8,416 bases of DNA from positions 1 to 8,416 of the forward strand of contig JAIRTD010000100.1 in assembly GCA_031255115.1 (NCBI GenBank), read 5' to 3'. The DNA comes from Spirochaetaceae bacterium. GTDB taxonomy: Bacteria > Spirochaetota > Spirochaetia > Treponematales > Breznakiellaceae. The notes beneath the pieces were generated by a model, which was not told the DNA's origin, made no database searches, and saw nothing but the letters and a program-made list of their open reading frames with translations. Below, in pieces: positions 7,173-8,416 of this stretch. The position numbers were made by a program, and so were the translations under genes. How positions within the stretch are numbered: the stretch's first letter is position 1; each line of letters begins with the position of its first letter.

Positions 7173-7466
7173 ATGGCTAAGAAACTGTATGTAGGGAACC
7201 TTTCCTACAACACCTCTGAAGACGGACTCCGTAACCTGTTCTCTAATTTTGGCAGCGTTGCTTCCGCCAAGATCATCTTTGACCGTGAAACCGGAAATTC
7301 CAAAGGATTCGGTTTTATCGAAATGAGTACTGACGAAGAGGCAAACGCCGCTATCGCCGGGACCAATGGCCGCGAATTCGAAGGCCGCCAGCTCAGAGTA
7401 AACGAGGCAATGGACAAACCCCGCCGGGACCGGGGCGCAGGCGGCGGCGGATATAATAACTGGTAA
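7173..7466 (+). CDS. Small RRM-type RNA-binding protein (glycine-tailed)
   Basis: A 97-residue protein consisting of one RNA recognition motif plus a short tail. RNP2 is LYVGNL (5-10) and RNP1 is KGFGFIEM (44-51), with the aromatic residues that stack on RNA (Y6, F46, F48) present. The last ~15 residues are basic then glycine-rich (KPRRDRGAGGGGYNNW). This is the layout of the small cold-inducible Rbp proteins of cyanobacteria and of their spirochaete relatives, which bind single-stranded RNA in the cytosol. Its RNA targets are unknown. AAGGA at 7159-7163 lies nine bases before the ATG. The gene stands alone, with a long potentially structured leader and its own terminators, so it is probably a single-gene transcript. 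Post-transcriptional control, for example by temperature, would fit the family and leader but is inference. Confidence 0.95.
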   Translation: MAKKLYVGNLSYNTSEDGLRNLFSNFGSVASAKIIFDRETGNSKGFGFIEMSTDEEANAAIAGTNGREFEGRQLRVNEAMDKPRRDRGAGGGGYNNW

Positions 7467-7481
7467 TTCCGCAAAGACTGT

Positions 7482-7507
7482 ATACCATGTCCTTTTGAAC
7501 ATGGTAT
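7482..7507 (+). terminator. Hairpin just after the RRM gene (first of two)
   Basis: ATACCATGT (7482-7490) and ACATGGTAT (7499-7507) form a perfect nine-pair stem with an eight-base loop, followed only by TTCATT. It is weak as a terminator by itself but may protect the mRNA 3' end or assist the stronger one downstream. Confidence 0.5.
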
Positions 7508-7513
7508 TTCATT

Positions 7514-7549
7514 AAAAGCCTGGAGGCGGAGGAAGCTCCGGGCTTTTTT
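7514..7549 (+). terminator. Rho-independent terminator of the RRM gene
   Basis: AAAAGCCTGGAG (7514-7525) pairs with CTCCGGGCTTTT (7536-7547), twelve pairs with one G-U and a ten-base loop. Six Ts follow the GC-rich part (7544-7549). The symmetric A and T tracts could let it work on both strands. Confidence 0.88.
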
Positions 7550-7671
7550 GTATCCCCTTTCAGCGCAGGGCTGCGCCAATAGAGTTGGCATCGTTCGCCG
7601 GTTATGGTGAATTTTTCGTTCTGACACAGCGCCTTGCGGGCCGGAGCGTTCTTCAGGGGCGTTTCGGCAAC
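7550..7671. other. Non-coding gap between convergent terminators
   Basis: No gene is supported here. A short hairpin (GCGCA, loop GGGC, TGCGC, about 7563-7576) is the only structure I noticed. The segment separates the plus-strand RRM terminator from the minus-strand terminator at 7672-7719. Confidence 0.5.
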
Positions 7672-7719
7672 AAAAAAGCTGCCCCGACTGGATTTTCTTA
7701 ATCCGGTTCCCGGGCAGCT
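7672..7719 (-). terminator. Minus-strand Rho-independent terminator with a two-part stem
   Basis: AGCTGCCC (7677-7684) pairs with GGGCAGCT (7712-7719). Nested inside, ACTGGATT (7687-7694) pairs with AATCCGGT (7700-7707) around TTCTT. On the minus strand the stem is followed at once by six Ts (7677 down to 7672). No protein gene on the minus strand ends here, so it implies another kind of transcript coming from the right. Confidence 0.7.
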
Positions 7720-8053
7720 GTTTCCTCCCCACCGGCCATGTGGTCCGGTTTTCGCGGGGTATGCTTACACAAAGCATTTTATTTTTGTCTCTGCTAAAAA
7801 ACTGTCTCCACAGGGCCGGCGTGTTTCACAATGCCGGCCGGAGAACATCAGGCGGATTATCCATAGGCCCTCCCGTCCCAACAGAAATTTTCCACCGCCA
7901 AATCCCGGCGGAACCTACCGGACAGGTACATAAATATCCGGTACTACTCCTAAAAGCATAATGCCGAAATTTCAGGAACGCAAGCATTTCAGAAAAAAAA
8001 TCCATATTTTTTAAAGCTACGACCAGCGTTTCCAGCGGGAAATTCCCCAAAAT
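7672..8053 (-). ncRNA. Candidate structured non-coding RNA of unknown family
   Basis: A promoter-like pair at 8060-8088 and the terminator at 7672-7719 would bound a leftward transcript of about 380 bases. Between them are several stem-loops: TACCGGA/TCCGGTA (7916-7922, 7937-7943), CCGCC/GGCGG (about 7894-7911), GGCCGGC/GCCGGCC (7814-7820, 7833-7839), ATGCTT/AAGCAT (7761-7766, 7772-7777) and CCCC-ACCGG/CCGGT-GGGG (7727-7759). Pairing of this kind works on either strand; the promoter and T-run are what favour the minus strand. The only open frame of note (59 codons, 8005 down to 7826) has no SD. I do not recognise tmRNA, RNase P RNA, 6S, SRP RNA or a common riboswitch. A decayed gene or a mobile-element remnant is the main alternative. 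Confidence 0.35.
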
Positions 8054-8059
8054 GGAGTT

Positions 8060-8088
8060 TTTATACGCCGGAACTTTGAGTTTGCCAG
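8060..8088 (-). promoter_or_regulatory. Minus-strand promoter-like pair beside the tandem array
   Basis: CTGGCA (8083-8088 on the minus strand), a 17-bp spacer, TATAAA (8060-8065). The predicted start is near 8053. The -35 box falls within the first, degenerate copy of the 41-bp repeat, so array and promoter overlap. Confidence 0.35.
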
Positions 8089-8416
8089 GACTTCTCCTGG
8101 TTTCCCTGCTATTTTGAAAGGGACAGAGCTTCTCCTGGCTTCTTCCCTGATATTTTGAAAGGGACAGAGCTTTTCTTGGTTTCTTCCCCACTATTTTGAA
8201 AGGGACAGAGCTTCTCCTGGCTTCTTCCCTGATATTTTGAAGGGGACAGAGCTTCTCCGGGTTTCTTCCCTGATGTTTTGAAAGGGTCAGGGCTTCTCCT
8301 GGCTTCTTCCCCACTATTTTGAAAGGGACAGAGCTTCTCCTGGCTTCTCCTGGTTTCTTCCTCGCTATTTTGAAGGGGACAGAGCTTCTCTTGGTTTCTT
8401 CCTCGCTATTTTGAAA
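8085..8416. repeat. Tandem repeat array, 41-bp period, running off the right edge
   Basis: The landmark ATTTTGAA (once GTTTTGAA) recurs at 8111, 8152, 8193, 8234, 8275, 8316, 8367 and 8408. Spacing is exactly 41 bp except for one 51-bp step, where CTTCTCCTGG is duplicated. Each unit runs roughly: ATTTTGAA, AGGGACAGAG, CTTCTCCTGG, then a slightly variable CTTCTTCCCTG-like end. A degenerate partial copy starts near 8085. The plus strand is pyrimidine-rich in the second half of each unit. The minus strand has no stop in at least one frame through the array, but 41 is not a multiple of three, so the peptide changes frame from copy to copy; this argues against a protein repeat. There are no unique spacers, so it is not a CRISPR array. 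Confidence 0.95.

Noticed and set aside
6929..7180. 83-codon plus-strand open frame before the RRM gene
   Set aside because: It starts at a TTG without SD, has no recognisable features, and overlaps the well-supported RRM start.
7205..7777. 190-codon minus-strand open frame
   Set aside because: It runs antisense through the RRM gene and both terminators and has the composition of a shadow frame.
7634..7933. 99-codon plus-strand open frame
   Set aside because: It crosses the stem-loops and minus-strand terminator, has no ATG with an SD, and its protein looks like a random translation.
7826..8314. 162-codon minus-strand open frame through the repeats
   Set aside because: It begins with GTG inside a repeat unit, has no SD at normal spacing, and repeats change frame from unit to unit; the non-repeat part resembles no family I know. 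Kept only as an observation.
8085..8416. CRISPR array
   Set aside because: The 41-bp units are similar along their whole length; there are no unique spacers and no cas genes nearby.

Overview
The window holds six protein genes: five complete ones with a clear family assignment and the 5' end of a sixth. Base composition is roughly balanced, intergenic DNA is more AT-rich, and Shine-Dalgarno (SD) sites are purine-rich. The protein set (ThyX instead of ThyA, a bacterial Hsp90, RadA, a glycine-tailed small RRM protein) and the style of the sequences recall a Treponema-type spirochaete. That is recall and inference; no search was possible.

Left third, minus strand. Transcription runs leftward from thyX (flavin-dependent thymidylate synthase) into a sugar-nucleotidyltransferase-like gene 39 bp downstream, probably as one unit. 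Further left, a separate sigma70-like promoter drives a gene of which only the N-terminal part is present (probably an M29-like aminopeptidase). Its promoter lies so close to the ATG that the mRNA would be leaderless or nearly so.

Middle, plus strand. Divergent from thyX are htpG (Hsp90), then an aldo/keto reductase 33 bp downstream (likely co-transcribed), then radA. RadA has its own good promoter in the gap before it, again placed so that little or no 5' leader would remain. The htpG SD sequence sits inside a small self-complementary element that could mask it, which is notable for a heat-shock gene.

Right third. After radA comes about 390 bp of non-coding, partly AT-rich DNA that appears to be the promoter region and long structured leader of a small RRM RNA-binding protein. 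That gene ends in a strong Rho-independent terminator preceded by a second hairpin. The last ~870 bp have no convincing protein gene but are highly organised. They contain a minus-strand promoter-like pair near 8060-8088, a run of stem-loops, and a minus-strand terminator at 7672-7719 that together outline a candidate ~380-nt non-coding RNA. To its right is a tandem array with an exact 41-bp period that continues past the window edge. The array and the putative RNA are the most unusual parts of the window.
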